A stretch of DNA of 32,225 nucleotides. Source: Candidatus Heimdallarchaeota archaeon. GTDB taxonomy: Archaea; Asgardarchaeota; Heimdallarchaeia; JABLTI01. The position numbers and the translations under genes are program-made. Within the stretch, counting starts at the first letter, position 1. Each line of letters starts with the position of its first letter. Positions 7,510 to 15,329 of the stretch are shown here, one piece after another. The stretch is taken from positions 1 to 32,225 of the forward strand of contig JAUWKS010000036.1 in the NCBI GenBank assembly GCA_030614005.1. Direction: 5' to 3'. A model generated the notes under the pieces. The model saw only the letters and a program-made list of their open reading frames with translations. It had not been told where the DNA came from and ran no database searches.

Positions 7510-8655
7510 TTAATTTTCTTTCTTACTTTCAGAGTGTTTTAATGCATCATTTGCTAGTGAAAGTTCCCTCAAAGATCCTTTTGCAATCATTGTTCTACTA
7601 TACGTAGGATATTCATAAACAATATCAATATTTGTTAAATCGTATCGTTCAAACAAAACGTCTTTCAAGACATCGGCAATATACCAACTTGTTTCTATCT
7701 TTTTATCAGGACGTAAGAAAATCATCTCTTGATCAATATCATATTCTTCTATTAACGCTTCAACTATCTCTTCGGGTATAGCATAATTTGGAGGAGTTAT
7801 TACTGCTTTTACTAGCATTCCATCTTGAATTTCTTCAAATGGTTTCTTAACAACTTTAGCAGTTCTTAATAATCGATTTCTAAATTGAACTGCATCTTTT
7901 GATAAAGAACTGCAATAATGCAGAGTGAAATTATAATCTGTTTCTTCCAAGATTTCCAAAGCTAATGCTTCGCTTCCTTCAACTGCTGATGAATCTTCAG
8001 TTTTGAGAAGGAAACCTCGCTTAGTCAAATTCTCAAAATTCGCTTCAGTTGCTTCTAACTCATTGAAATTGCAGAATTTAACAAATTCGAGGCTTTCAAG
8101 ATAATCCAAGAATTTTAACGTTTTTTCTTTATTATTTGGGATAATCGGTATTTCTGCACCGACAGTCCAGTTATGGAATAATGCTTTCTCAATATTTTTT
8201 TCTTGGGTTCTATTTTGTGGATGGAATCGTATTTCATCCAAACCAGCATCACTTAGCTTTTGTAGATTTTCTTCTGTAGCAAACCTTCCAGAAGTATAAA
8301 GATGAATGTAGAATTTTTCTCCAAATTCCTTTTTCATATTTGTAAGATACTCAATAGTAAGATCAATAGTTGCTAAGGGGTCTCCACCAGTAATTGCAGC
8401 ACCAAGCGCATTCATATTTGTTTTTTCTAACATCACCCCAGAGAAATTAGTTATTGGTCGCTCATTTGCTAAAATAATATCCTCCCCTCGTTTGTCTTTA
8501 GTCAATGAACAATAGTAGCAATTCTCACTGCATTTTCCTGAAATTAGAAAGAATAATTGAGCACCTCTTCTGCAAAGTTTGCAGCCTTTTGGCAAGGTCC
8601 CTTTAATATAGGATTCACCTTGCAATGGTCTAATTTTCTTTTTCATAGCGAACAA
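7510..8655 (-). CDS. Radical SAM protein, COG2108 family
   Basis: A 381-residue radical SAM enzyme. The cluster-binding CxxxCxxC is C42-SEN-C46-YY-C49, preceded by a CKLC pair (C25, C28) that could bind a metal. AAITGGDPLATIDLTIEYL is the family GGE-like SAM motif, with GGD in place of GGE. HLYTSG and LDEIRFHPQN follow in the barrel. The overall pattern, with the early CxxC and a C-terminal domain of about 90 residues, fits COG2108 (related to pyruvate-formate-lyase activase; function unknown). ATG 8655 or ATG 8646 (MKKKIRP) could be the start. It follows the nucleotidyltransferase gene by 30 bp on the same strand, so they probably form an operon. Confidence 0.85.
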   Translation of the reverse strand: MFAMKKKIRPLQGESYIKGTLPKGCKLCRRGAQLFFLISGKCSENCYYCSLTKDKRGEDIILANERPITNFSGVMLEKTNMNALGAAITGGDPLATIDLTIEYLTNMKKEFGEKFYIHLYTSGRFATEENLQKLSDAGLDEIRFHPQNRTQEKNIEKALFHNWTVGAEIPIIPNNKEKTLKFLDYLESLEFVKFCNFNELEATEANFENLTKRGFLLKTEDSSAVEGSEALALEILEETDYNFTLHYCSSLSKDAVQFRNRLLRTAKVVKKPFEEIQDGMLVKAVITPPNYAIPEEIVEALIEEYDIDQEMIFLRPDKKIETSWYIADVLKDVLFERYDLTNIDIVYEYPTYSRTMIAKGSLRELSLANDALKHSESKKEN

Positions 8656-8685
8656 CCACTGGAATTGCTTTTATTATTTAGCCAG

Positions 8686-9405
8686 CTATATTTTTGTCCT
8701 TCTTCTTACAATAGGGTTTTTATCAACAATTTGTTTAAAAATTTCTTCAATGTTTTCATCAGGAGATAATTCAATATTAAGATAAACGCCTGTTCTCCCT
8801 ACTTTATCTCGAGTAGTTAATACCCTGACTCGTTCTTTAACTAGTCCAACATTAACTCCCACCTTCTTAGCAACTATGGACTCTAAGCCCATAATGGGTG
8901 ATTCTTTGTGGCCAGTTTCAGTTGGTTCTATCAGCATTAATCTTTTATCCACTCCGGGAACTCTGCGGTTTTCCAAAAGTTCTTCTAAAGTCAGAGCACC
9001 ACCAAAACGAATGAAATCAAATTCGCGCTCTCTTATTGAGGTTAATGGAAAGGTTATGCATATTAATTCGCTCAAATAAATATGTGCTTTTACTAAATGT
9101 TTGGGTGTTGCTTGAACAATTCTCTTTTCGTAAATGTTTAATTTGTTTTGTTCTAGAGTTAATTCTAATTTAAATGAAGAAATTTGAAATGGTATGAATA
9201 AGTCAATATCACTTTTTTCAGTAACATCACCGCGGCATATTGAACCATAAATGAGTGTTTGAATGTTATTAGCAGCTAATTTGTTCATTATATCAATAGC
9301 AAGACCTCTTTTCGCTTGGAGAATCTTCCATTGTTCTTTTGAGTACGGTACTTGAGTTATATCGCCGATTTCTATTGGTTTCACTCCAGAACCTTTTCTT
9401 TTCAT
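8686..9405 (-). CDS. Predicted nucleotidyltransferase, COG1665 (MJ0435-like)
   Basis: A 239-residue protein with the polymerase-beta/MNT nucleotidyltransferase signature GSICRGDVTEKSDIDLFIP at residues 54-72: G54-S55 plus metal-binding D66 and D68. The rest (LVKAHIYLSELICITFPLT, GVDKRLMLIEPTETGHKES, GLESIVAKKVGVNVGLVKER) fits the archaeal COG1665 family, which is longer than the minimal MNT toxins/antitoxins. The acceptor is unknown. It is probably the first gene of a two-gene operon with the COG2108 radical SAM protein. This is not a HEPN-MNT toxin pair: no HEPN partner is adjacent. Confidence 0.82.
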   Translation of the reverse strand: MKRKGSGVKPIEIGDITQVPYSKEQWKILQAKRGLAIDIMNKLAANNIQTLIYGSICRGDVTEKSDIDLFIPFQISSFKLELTLEQNKLNIYEKRIVQATPKHLVKAHIYLSELICITFPLTSIREREFDFIRFGGALTLEELLENRRVPGVDKRLMLIEPTETGHKESPIMGLESIVAKKVGVNVGLVKERVRVLTTRDKVGRTGVYLNIELSPDENIEEIFKQIVDKNPIVRRRTKI

Positions 9406-9614
9406 AATTCAAACCTACAATTTTTAATTGCTGAATACTAATCTTTCGATGGTATTGTCTAAAGTAATACTTTGCCTTGGATAATATAAACACTTAGCAG
9501 AGAAAATCCAAGTAGATAGGTTATAGCTCTCCTAGAAAGTTATAACAGCTTTTTTAAAAGAGGACAAACTTCAAATATTTTGCTTAGAAAAAATTAGTTG
9601 CGAGACTTTAAACT

Positions 9615-10793
9615 ATGGATATCTGGATTACGTTATTGATTTTAGCAGTTGTTTGGTTTATAGTCTATATTGTAGCAAAATATCTCAAAGTAGATGAGAA
9701 ATACAATTGGACAATTGGTCCTTTGTTTCTTTTAATGAGAACAAAACGATTTAACAATTTTATTAAAAAAGTAGCAAAGAAATATGCTCGATTTTGGCGC
9801 CTAATAGGTAACATATCAATCTTTGTTGGTTTCGTATTAATGTTCGCATCACTGGGGTTGTTTCTATATACCCTGATTGATTTCTTTCTACCAAATCCAG
9901 CATTAGACACTGGTGGAGCTGCAGTTGGTCTAATTATCCCAGGTGTAACAATCTCTTTCAAAACGTTTCTTTACCTTATCATTCCCTTAATTTTAGTAAT
10001 GATCCCCCATGAATTTGCACACGGTGTAGTAAGTCATGCGGATGGAGTAGAATTAAAATCAACTGGTCTTGCCTTCTTTGCAGTCTTCTTTGGTGCTTTT
10101 GTAGAACCAGACGAAGAATCACTAATGAAAGCATCTGCTTTAACAAAAATGAGAACTTTTGCAGCTGGTATGTTCCCCAATTTTATTTTGGGTTTACTTG
10201 TTATTCCTGTTTTATTGTTTTCTTCTAACATTCTTGCACCGTTTTACCACAGTCCTGATGGAGTACTGATATTCGAAGTTGTTGATGATTCACCCGCAAG
10301 TACTGCAGGTTGGGAAAAAGGAACTGTTATGTTTGATATTAATGATACACATATGGTAGATGTTGAAGCTTTCTCTAACTATATAATGGACACTCACCCT
10401 AATGACCTAATTGTTGTTAATACTTCACAAGGCATTACTGAAGTTCATTTAGGAACAAATCCTCAGAACGAATCCATTGGTTTCTTGGGAGTTAAAACCC
10501 TGACATATCAAGAACCTAAATTTGTATTTCCTGGAAAATTCTTCCCTTTCCACTTTGCTCAACAAACAATGTGGATGTTAGTTGTAAGCTTTGGTGTAGT
10601 GTTATTTAATGCTCTACCTATCCCATTTTTGCTCGATGGTGATAAATTGCTTACATCATTTCTCTCTCATTACATGAAAAATCAAAAGGTAGCTTTAATC
10701 ATAATTAGCATCTTAAGATTTCTAGCGGTTGTACTATTCTTAGCTAATCTCATTTTACCACTTGTACGTTATGGTTTTGTACCAATAGGGTAA
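9615..10793 (+). CDS. Site-2 protease family membrane metalloprotease (M50) with PDZ domain
   Basis: A 392-residue intramembrane protease. Hydrophobic segments lie at about 3-21, 67-92, 117-131 and 185-208, plus two near the C-terminus (about 318-340, 358-380). The zinc motif HEFAH is at residues 132-136 within a membrane helix (LVMIPHEFAHGVVSH), and the third ligand Asp is in FNALPIPFLLDGDKL near residue 350. A PDZ-like region lies between (about 215-285: VVDDSPASTAGWEKGTVMFDIN), as in archaeal S2P proteins. The family cuts membrane-bound regulators; the substrate is not evident. All catalytic motifs are intact. TtuA follows 44 bp downstream. Confidence 0.9.
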   Translation: MDIWITLLILAVVWFIVYIVAKYLKVDEKYNWTIGPLFLLMRTKRFNNFIKKVAKKYARFWRLIGNISIFVGFVLMFASLGLFLYTLIDFFLPNPALDTGGAAVGLIIPGVTISFKTFLYLIIPLILVMIPHEFAHGVVSHADGVELKSTGLAFFAVFFGAFVEPDEESLMKASALTKMRTFAAGMFPNFILGLLVIPVLLFSSNILAPFYHSPDGVLIFEVVDDSPASTAGWEKGTVMFDINDTHMVDVEAFSNYIMDTHPNDLIVVNTSQGITEVHLGTNPQNESIGFLGVKTLTYQEPKFVFPGKFFPFHFAQQTMWMLVVSFGVVLFNALPIPFLLDGDKLLTSFLSHYMKNQKVALIIISILRFLAVVLFLANLILPLVRYGFVPIG

Positions 10794-10837
10794 ATTAAAA
10801 AATAGTTAGAAATTTTATCCATACGGAGAATGTATCC

Positions 10838-11851
10838 ATGTCTCAAAAATTACCAACGTGCTACTCATGCTCAAAAACAGCAATAACCTTCAGAAGAACG
10901 GATGGTAGATATTTTTGCAAAGATTGTTTTAGTAAATGGGTTCTCTCAACAGTTAGAAAATCAATTAAACAGAAAAAGATGTTTGATAGGAACGATAGGA
11001 TTATTGTTGGATTATCAGGAGGAAAAGACAGTACTGTTCTATTAGATGTTCTTAATCGCATCGAGAAAAAATATCCCTCAGAATTAATTGCTGTTTGTAT
11101 TGATGAAGGAATTGATGGATATCGAGATGATGGTTTACCAATAGCTGAAATGAATGCTAAGAAACTAGATATTGAATACCATTTATTTTCATTCAAAGAG
11201 CTTTTTGGCTATACATTAGATGAAATTGTTCAACGGTCTAGAGAATTGCAAAAGCTGTTGCCATCTACTAAGAAAACAAAAAAAATCCAACATGGGCCAT
11301 GTTCATATTGTGGAGTATTTCGAAGAAAAGCAATTAATCTCGCTGCTAGAAAACTAGATGGTGATAAAGTTGCTACAGGGCACAATCTCAGTGATGTATC
11401 TCAAACGATTATATTAAATCTTCTCCGTGGTGATTCATCCAAGCTTATTCGTGGAGATTTAAAACCCGAAAAAACTCATGAATTACTCATTCCAAGGGTC
11501 AAACCTTTACAAGCAGTAGCTGAAAGAGATGTTGTATTATATGCTTTTTATAAAGATATTACTTACCACACAACAGAATGTCCATACTCTGTCGAAGCAA
11601 TGCGTTTAGATGTCCGTAATTTCTTGATTGAAATAGAGGACAAATATCCTGGATCGTTAAATTGTGTTCGAAATGGAATGGAAAAAATAAGTCAACAATG
11701 TGCTGACAAAGTCATCCCAGAAAGTATACCCTCCAAGAAAATGCAGATACAATTATGTGAAAAATGTGGAGAAACTTCAAGCAGCCCAATTTGCATAGGC
11801 TGCCAAATGATTGACGTTCTTTTTAATACTGATTTTGAAATAAAGAAGTGA
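10838..11851 (+). CDS. ttuA: tRNA 2-thiolation enzyme, TtuA/Ncs6 family
   Basis: A 337-residue PP-loop ATPase that thiolates a tRNA uridine (U34 or U54), usually with sulfur from a ubiquitin-like carrier. The N-terminal zinc site is C8-xx-C11...C27-xx-C30, the PP-loop SGGKDS is at 60-65, the Fe-S ligands are in GPCSYCGVFRRKA and ECPYSVEA, and a second zinc site is C307-xx-C310...C319-xx-C322. This full set of cysteines is diagnostic of the TtuA/Ncs6/CTU1 group. No ubiquitin-like carrier gene is adjacent. The gene converges on the aconitase remnant and the FMN dehydrogenase. Which tRNA position is modified cannot be read from sequence alone. Confidence 0.93.
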   Translation: MSQKLPTCYSCSKTAITFRRTDGRYFCKDCFSKWVLSTVRKSIKQKKMFDRNDRIIVGLSGGKDSTVLLDVLNRIEKKYPSELIAVCIDEGIDGYRDDGLPIAEMNAKKLDIEYHLFSFKELFGYTLDEIVQRSRELQKLLPSTKKTKKIQHGPCSYCGVFRRKAINLAARKLDGDKVATGHNLSDVSQTIILNLLRGDSSKLIRGDLKPEKTHELLIPRVKPLQAVAERDVVLYAFYKDITYHTTECPYSVEAMRLDVRNFLIEIEDKYPGSLNCVRNGMEKISQQCADKVIPESIPSKKMQIQLCEKCGETSSSPICIGCQMIDVLFNTDFEIKK

Positions 11852-11856
11852 AGAGA

Positions 11857-11985
11857 TTATTTCTTCACCATATCTCTCAAAACAGTATGTAGAATCCCAC
11901 CATTCCTATAATAGTCAACTTCAAAATCAAGACGAACTAAGACTTCAAATTGAGTCTCAAGTTCGTTTGTACCTGTGTATTCCAA
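11857..11985 (-). pseudogene. Aconitase C-terminal remnant (42 codons)
   Basis: Translating the minus strand from just after an in-frame TAG (11986-11988) to the stop at 11857-11859 gives 42 residues that match the very end of aconitase A/IRP-type proteins. The text includes ELETQFEVLVRLDFEVDYYR and NGGILHTVLRDMVKK, where family members end in ...YYxNGGIL.YVLR. No start codon precedes it and the rest of aconitase (over 800 residues) is missing. It lies 11 bp past the stop of the FMN dehydrogenase, 5 bp from the convergent ttuA stop. I infer a decapitated gene left by a deletion or rearrangement. Confidence 0.8.
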
Positions 11986-11996
11986 CTAGCAGATAC

Positions 11997-12920
11997 CTAA
12001 GCTTCCGAATAAATAATATCAGATGAAATTTCTTGTATTGTTTTACAAGCAGTCATTTTCATTGCCTTTTTGAGTGTTTTTTGGAAATGGTCCATAATTC
12101 TGTAGACGCCATCTATACCACCACCAACTGCAGCTCTGATAACATCTCTTCCAATCAAAACACCATCTGCACCCAGTGCGAGCATCTTTAAAACATCATA
12201 ACCAGTACGAATGCCACCATCAACTAGTATTGTTGTTTTACCTTTCAATTCTGTTACAACTTTAGGTAGAACTTCTGCTGTACCGGGTGAGTGATCTAAA
12301 ACCCGGCCACCATGATTTGAAACAACAATAACATCAGCACCTGCTTCAACTGCTTTTTTAGCATCCTCTGCATACATCAATCCTTTCACAATAAATGGTA
12401 ATTTTGTTGCTTTTTTCAACTCTTTCAAATCATCAATTGTTTTATTGAAAACATGTTTTCCATGTTTTGCCATAATTAATGACCCACAACCATCTACATC
12501 AATACCTACAGCTATTGCTTTTGCTTTTTCTGCCTTCTTATAAAAATCATTTATTACTCTTTGCTCCCGTGGTTTCACTATTTTTATCCCCCAACCATCA
12601 GCTTCAGCAATTGCATCAATACCAAATGAATTTTCTAGTGAATATGTATAGGTATCACCTCTAAAACCAATTGTTCCTGCTTTTTTACATCCTAGAACTA
12701 TTGCTCTGCAGAGCTCTTTTTCTGTGATAGCATTATCCCCACCAAAACTATTTACACCTGTAACGCTAGCAGCCATTATTGGCATAGATATTTTTTTCCC
12801 CAGAAAAGTAGTTTCAGTGGTTGGTTCAAACTGTTTACCAACAACCCTCATTAGTAATTTCAATTTAACTAATGCCTTTACATTATTGGTAAAGCTAGCA
12901 CCTGATCCTGCTCCGCCCAT
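11997..12920 (-). CDS. FMN-dependent alpha-hydroxy-acid dehydrogenase (main part)
   Basis: A 307-residue TIM-barrel protein of the lactate oxidase/glycolate oxidase type. It starts at the conserved glycine patch MGGAGSGASFTNN and includes PIMAASVTG, GIDVDGCGSL, the flavin-site lysine in LPFIVKG, the catalytic-base histidine in VVSNHGGRVLDHSPGTAEV, and phosphate-binding LVDGGIRTG and GVLIGRDV. It oxidises an alpha-hydroxy acid; the family also resembles type 2 IPP isomerase folds. The ATG at 12920 is internal to the usual protein: about 42 N-terminal residues, with conserved cysteines, are encoded upstream in another frame (see 12921-13047). The barrel looks complete, but whether this gene makes functional protein depends on the frameshift. 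Confidence 0.8.
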   Translation of the reverse strand: MGGAGSGASFTNNVKALVKLKLLMRVVGKQFEPTTETTFLGKKISMPIMAASVTGVNSFGGDNAITEKELCRAIVLGCKKAGTIGFRGDTYTYSLENSFGIDAIAEADGWGIKIVKPREQRVINDFYKKAEKAKAIAVGIDVDGCGSLIMAKHGKHVFNKTIDDLKELKKATKLPFIVKGLMYAEDAKKAVEAGADVIVVSNHGGRVLDHSPGTAEVLPKVVTELKGKTTILVDGGIRTGYDVLKMLALGADGVLIGRDVIRAAVGGGIDGVYRIMDHFQKTLKKAMKMTACKTIQEISSDIIYSEA

Positions 12921-13047
12921 ACTAAGATATCTACCATAACTTTGTCCCTGACATAGTCAGGGATGGATTTCCATCGCATTCCCGATAAACGCCACAATAA
13001 CCTTTCATTTTTTCTTTAGCATTTCTTCTATCTTCTTCTACTGACAC
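12921..13047 (-). pseudogene. Frame-shifted N-terminus of the FMN dehydrogenase
   Basis: From GTG at 13047 the minus strand reads VSVEEDRRNAKEKMKGYCG then VYRECDGNPS, typical of the N-terminus of this dehydrogenase group. It then runs LTMSGTKLW into a stop. The other frame gives LCQGQSYGRYLS directly joined to MGGAGSG. Removing one base near position 12959 (a T on the minus strand) would restore ...CDGNPSRLCQGQSYGRYLSM and give one protein of about 349 residues, the family's normal size. GGTGG lies 6 nt before the GTG. A real indel, a programmed shift or a sequencing error are all possible. Confidence 0.72.
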
Positions 13048-13230
13048 GGTTATCCACCAATATCGAGCTTTTACTAGTAATAATCGCTTCAAAATTACTG
13101 AAAGCAACTCTCTAATTGCTATTTTCGTTATAATTAATTAAGCACTTGGTTTAAAATTTATATCGTGGAATGAGAATGTTAGCAAAAATTAGTTCCTCCT
13201 TTCTAATTAAATTCACAGCAAACAGAATTC

Positions 13231-13238
13231 TTTTTAAA
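13231..13238 (+). promoter_or_regulatory. TATA box of the SRP RNA gene
   Basis: TTTTTAAA at 13231-13238 is centred about 26 nt upstream of the predicted RNA 5' end at 13261, the canonical archaeal spacing. The purine-containing GAATTC just upstream could act as BRE. The GC content jumps right after it, at the RNA start. Confidence 0.55.
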
Positions 13239-13260
13239 GCAAATAGGTAAAAAAATACTT

Positions 13261-13566
13261 GGCAAGACTAGGTGGGGGTCCAGGGCTCCCCTATAACGGT
13301 AAATGCTCTATAACCGGCCGAATGCCCAAATTAGGTGTTGATATTAATTCAAGCGCCCGTCGGAAACCGTCGAAGCGACGTCCTAGAAGGTGTTTAATCG
13401 TGGAAGCCTTCTCCGGAGGGAAAGGTTAGAAAGCGTAGAGGTCAATTCGGTTAGGCGCGGAAGCGAGCGTCCGTCAACCTCGTTAGGCACGCCTCTAGGG
13501 GTGCGGCGCGGAGGTAACCGGCGGTAGCGGGGTTTTAGTTGATGCCTCGAGTTTGGGGTCTCGCCA
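13261..13566 (+). ncRNA. ffs: Signal recognition particle RNA (7S RNA), archaeal type
   Basis: A GC-rich island of about 306 nt in an AT-rich genome, normal length for archaeal SRP RNA. The 5' Alu domain has the conserved order CTAGG...GGGG...CCCCTATAACGG...AACCGG...GAATGCCC. The S domain has the helix 8 signature GGTTAGGCGCGGAAGCGAGC, with a GGAA tetraloop at 13459-13462 and the GGAAG...AGC internal loop where SRP54 binds. The ends pair: 13261-13268 (GGCAAGAC) against 13558-13565 (GTCTCGCC) with one A-C mismatch, forming the terminal helix. A TATA box precedes it and a T-run ends it. The RNA is the scaffold of the particle that targets membrane proteins with SRP19 and SRP54. Exact ends are estimates. 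Confidence 0.93.
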
Positions 13567-13567
13567 C

Positions 13568-13574
13568 TTTTTTT
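13568..13574 (+). terminator. T-run terminator of the SRP RNA
   Basis: Seven T residues directly follow the closing helix of the SRP RNA (CGCCAC then TTTTTTT), the classic archaeal intrinsic terminator. The following A-run gives a small palindrome and could serve the convergent gene at 13616 on the other strand. Confidence 0.6.
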
Positions 13575-13615
13575 CAAAAAAAGGATTAAAGCGAAAAGAA
13601 CTTAACCTTTTCAGC

Positions 13616-14260
13616 TTATTTTGGTCCTATAACTTCTACTGGGTCTTGATTGAAGGTCACAGCAAATAAAACGAGTAATTTTTCACCACTTACTGCTTCA
13701 GCGCCCACTAAATTTACCCCTGTTTTAGTTGCAAGGATAAAATTAAACATTTCTTTTGGACTTGAATATTTCTGATCTATTAAATCATATTTCTTTTCTA
13801 TTGTGCCAAAATTTGTCCATTCCCACATATTTTTGATAGTTACTTCACTTGTAATTTTCAACACTTTTCTATTTTGTGGGATTTGGGTTAGTGCTTCATA
13901 TTCTTCGGTTATTTCTTTAGGAATTTTTTTAACAATAAAAGCTCGAATCAGTTCTTTTTTTGTTGATATTGCTGTTTCAATTTGGAGAGAAAGAAATGGG
14001 TCACTTTCCTTCATGAAAATTACTTGAAAAACTAAATCTTGAGCTTTGGAGATATTTCCTGCGAGCATATATCTTGCTATGCTTTTAGCAATAATTTTAG
14101 GTGCAGCTTTCTTTTCAGCATCGCCACCTTCTCTGAGACTTTTCGTTCCAATTTCTTCAAAGATTTTTGCTGCTTTCAGATGTTTCCCTTCGGAGACAAA
14201 ATTTTGAGCCTTGTCTAGTTCTGCTTGGTATTTCATTTCGTCTAGCACCTTAATTGACAT
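13616..14260 (-). CDS. TPR-like helical protein, unknown function
   Basis: Unrecognised 214-residue protein. The N-terminal 90 residues look like two or three TPR-like helix pairs (YQAELDKAQNFVSEGKHLKA then AKIFEEIG, and IARYMLAGNISKAQDLVFQ). The C-terminal half has alternating strands and helices and ends in a hydrophobic strand set (EKLLVLFAVTFNQDPVEVIG). No signal peptide, membrane helix or catalytic motif is seen. It follows the ribosomal operon on the same strand, with terminator-like hairpins in between, and converges on the SRP RNA. TPR-type proteins usually bind partner proteins; a role near the ribosome or SRP is only suggested by position. Confidence 0.6.
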   Translation of the reverse strand: MSIKVLDEMKYQAELDKAQNFVSEGKHLKAAKIFEEIGTKSLREGGDAEKKAAPKIIAKSIARYMLAGNISKAQDLVFQVIFMKESDPFLSLQIETAISTKKELIRAFIVKKIPKEITEEYEALTQIPQNRKVLKITSEVTIKNMWEWTNFGTIEKKYDLIDQKYSSPKEMFNFILATKTGVNLVGAEAVSGEKLLVLFAVTFNQDPVEVIGPK

Positions 14261-14310
14261 TAAATGGATTAATCTTTCAATTAATTGTGTATTCTTGTAT
14301 TAGAATATGA

Positions 14311-14330
14311 ATTTGTTGTTATTAACAAAT
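14311..14330. repeat. Perfect 7-bp inverted repeat upstream of the TPR-like gene
   Basis: ATTTGTT, loop GTTATT, AACAAAT. It lies between the ribosomal operon end and the start of the 13616-14260 gene. It could be an operator for that gene or a second transcript-end structure. Confidence 0.3.
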
Positions 14331-14358
14331 AGAAATTTGGCATCTAATATAAGGTTAA

Positions 14359-14432
14359 AACAAATTAAAAATAAATAAAAATGAAAAGAATGGTGTGTTA
14401 TCCCACACAAAGAATAAGGAGATTATCTCCTT
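14359..14432 (-). terminator. Two hairpins and T-rich tract ending the L7Ae-S28e-L24e operon
   Basis: A 7-bp hairpin (14416-14422 with 14426-14432) has its TTA loop at the rpl24e stop codon. A second 5-bp hairpin (14393-14397 with 14404-14408) follows. On the minus strand a T-rich tract then runs through about 14359-14390. This is a clear transcript end for the ribosomal operon. Confidence 0.55.
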
Positions 14433-14641
14433 CCTCTTCTTCGAGATCTTCCACCAGTAAGTATTTTTTGCTCGTATCTTTCTGTCCACTTGAGCTTTCG
14501 TGGGTTGCGTTTGAACTCTATCATAGATACTCTGCATTTGCGAGAACAGAACCAGAGTGCAGAACCATCGTTTTTTACATACATTGTTCCTGTGCCAGAT
14601 TCAATAGTTGAAGCGCAAAAAGCACATGTTTGTTCTTTCAT
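14423..14641 (-). CDS. rpl24e: Ribosomal protein eL24 (L24e)
   Basis: A 72-residue large-subunit protein. The zinc ribbon is CAFC (C6, C9) with CSRKC (C32, C36), and the body has the family hallmarks GTGTMYVKNDGSALWFCS and KRNPRKLKWTERY. The tail GRSRRRGRR is basic for rRNA contact. The length is normal for archaeal L24e. GGAG lies about 9 nt upstream of the ATG. It is the last gene of the L7Ae-S28e-L24e operon, a gene order conserved in archaea, where ndk and infB often follow; here they do not. Confidence 0.96.
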   Translation of the reverse strand: MKEQTCAFCASTIESGTGTMYVKNDGSALWFCSRKCRVSMIEFKRNPRKLKWTERYEQKILTGGRSRRRGRR

Positions 14642-14657
14642 AGTAAATCTACTCCGA

Positions 14658-14909
14658 TTATCTTCGTCCTCTCATTCTGCGAGCTTCACGTTCAGTTTCG
14701 CGAAGGATTAGAATATCACCAACTCTTATTGGACCTTTAACGTTACGTGTCATAATTCTCATTCGATCTGGTCCTTCTAATACACGAACCTTACATTGGA
14801 GAACTTCGCCTGTAACACCAGTACGAGCTACAACTTGAACAATTTCGGCAGGATAACCTCTATCTTGTCCAGCGCCTTCGTCTCTTGGAGCTTGTCTTCT
14901 TCTACTCAT
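14658..14909 (-). CDS. rps28e: Ribosomal protein eS28 (S28e)
   Basis: Small-subunit protein of about 83 residues with the OB-fold signature [39 protein letters not shown] and the highly conserved C-terminus [21 protein letters not shown] chose ATG 14909 (MSRRRQ) because GTGA sits 5 nt upstream; GTG 14918 would add MKI and uses that same site. It binds near the mRNA exit channel of the 30S subunit. It lies between L7Ae (30 bp upstream) and L24e (16 bp downstream). Confidence 0.96.
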   Translation of the reverse strand: MSRRRQAPRDEGAGQDRGYPAEIVQVVARTGVTGEVLQCKVRVLEGPDRMRIMTRNVKGPIRVGDILILRETEREARRMRGRR

Positions 14910-14939
14910 AATTTTCACTTGCCTTTTGAGTTAGCTATT

Positions 14940-15311
14940 TTATTTCTTTAAAGCAGTAAGTTTTTTTGCCAATGCTGCTAAAGCTTCTTTTGCACTACCA
15001 GGATTCAAGATACCTGCACTTGAGGATTGTACTTCTAATCCTAGGGCTTTACCAATGTCTTTTTTAGAGCCACATACGACATATGGAATATTCTTTTCTT
15101 CACAGAGAAGAGGTAAGTGGGCAACAATTTCGGGTGGCTGAACATCATCAGCGATCAAAACGAGTTTAGCTTGATTTCTTTCAATTGCTTTAGTCGTTTC
15201 ATTGGTACCTTTTCTGGTTTTACCGGTGTCTCTTGCTTTTTCGAGAATCTTTAGAGCTTCTTGCTTCAATTCTGTTGGAATATCTACGTTAACATAGAAT
15301 GGTTTGCTCAT
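14940..15311 (-). CDS. rpl7ae: Ribosomal protein eL8 / L7Ae
   Basis: A 123-residue kink-turn RNA-binding protein. The family core is visible: KARDTGKTRKGTNETTKAIE, LVLIADDVQPPEIVAHLPLL, CEEKNIPYVVCGSKKDIGKA and LGLEVQSSSAGIL. In archaea L7Ae is a ribosomal protein and also a shared subunit of box C/D and H/ACA RNPs and RNase P. GAGGAG lies 8 nt upstream of the ATG, and it is the first gene of the operon. The leader may hold a kink-turn (see 15330-15380). Confidence 0.97.
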   Translation of the reverse strand: MSKPFYVNVDIPTELKQEALKILEKARDTGKTRKGTNETTKAIERNQAKLVLIADDVQPPEIVAHLPLLCEEKNIPYVVCGSKKDIGKALGLEVQSSSAGILNPGSAKEALAALAKKLTALKK

Positions 15312-15329
15312 TATTGTTATCCTCCTCGC

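Noticed and set aside
8686..9405. Nucleotidyltransferase as half of a HEPN-MNT toxin-antitoxin pair
   Set aside because: The protein is much longer than minimal MNT proteins and no HEPN gene with an Rx4-6H motif is adjacent.
12479..12939. Two plus-strand ORFs opposite the FMN dehydrogenase
   Set aside because: They lie antisense to a clear TIM-barrel gene, have leucine-rich meaningless products and no ribosome site.
13383..13577. 64-codon ORF on the minus strand
   Set aside because: It lies wholly inside the SRP RNA on the other strand; the low-complexity Arg/Pro product is a by-product of the GC-rich RNA gene.
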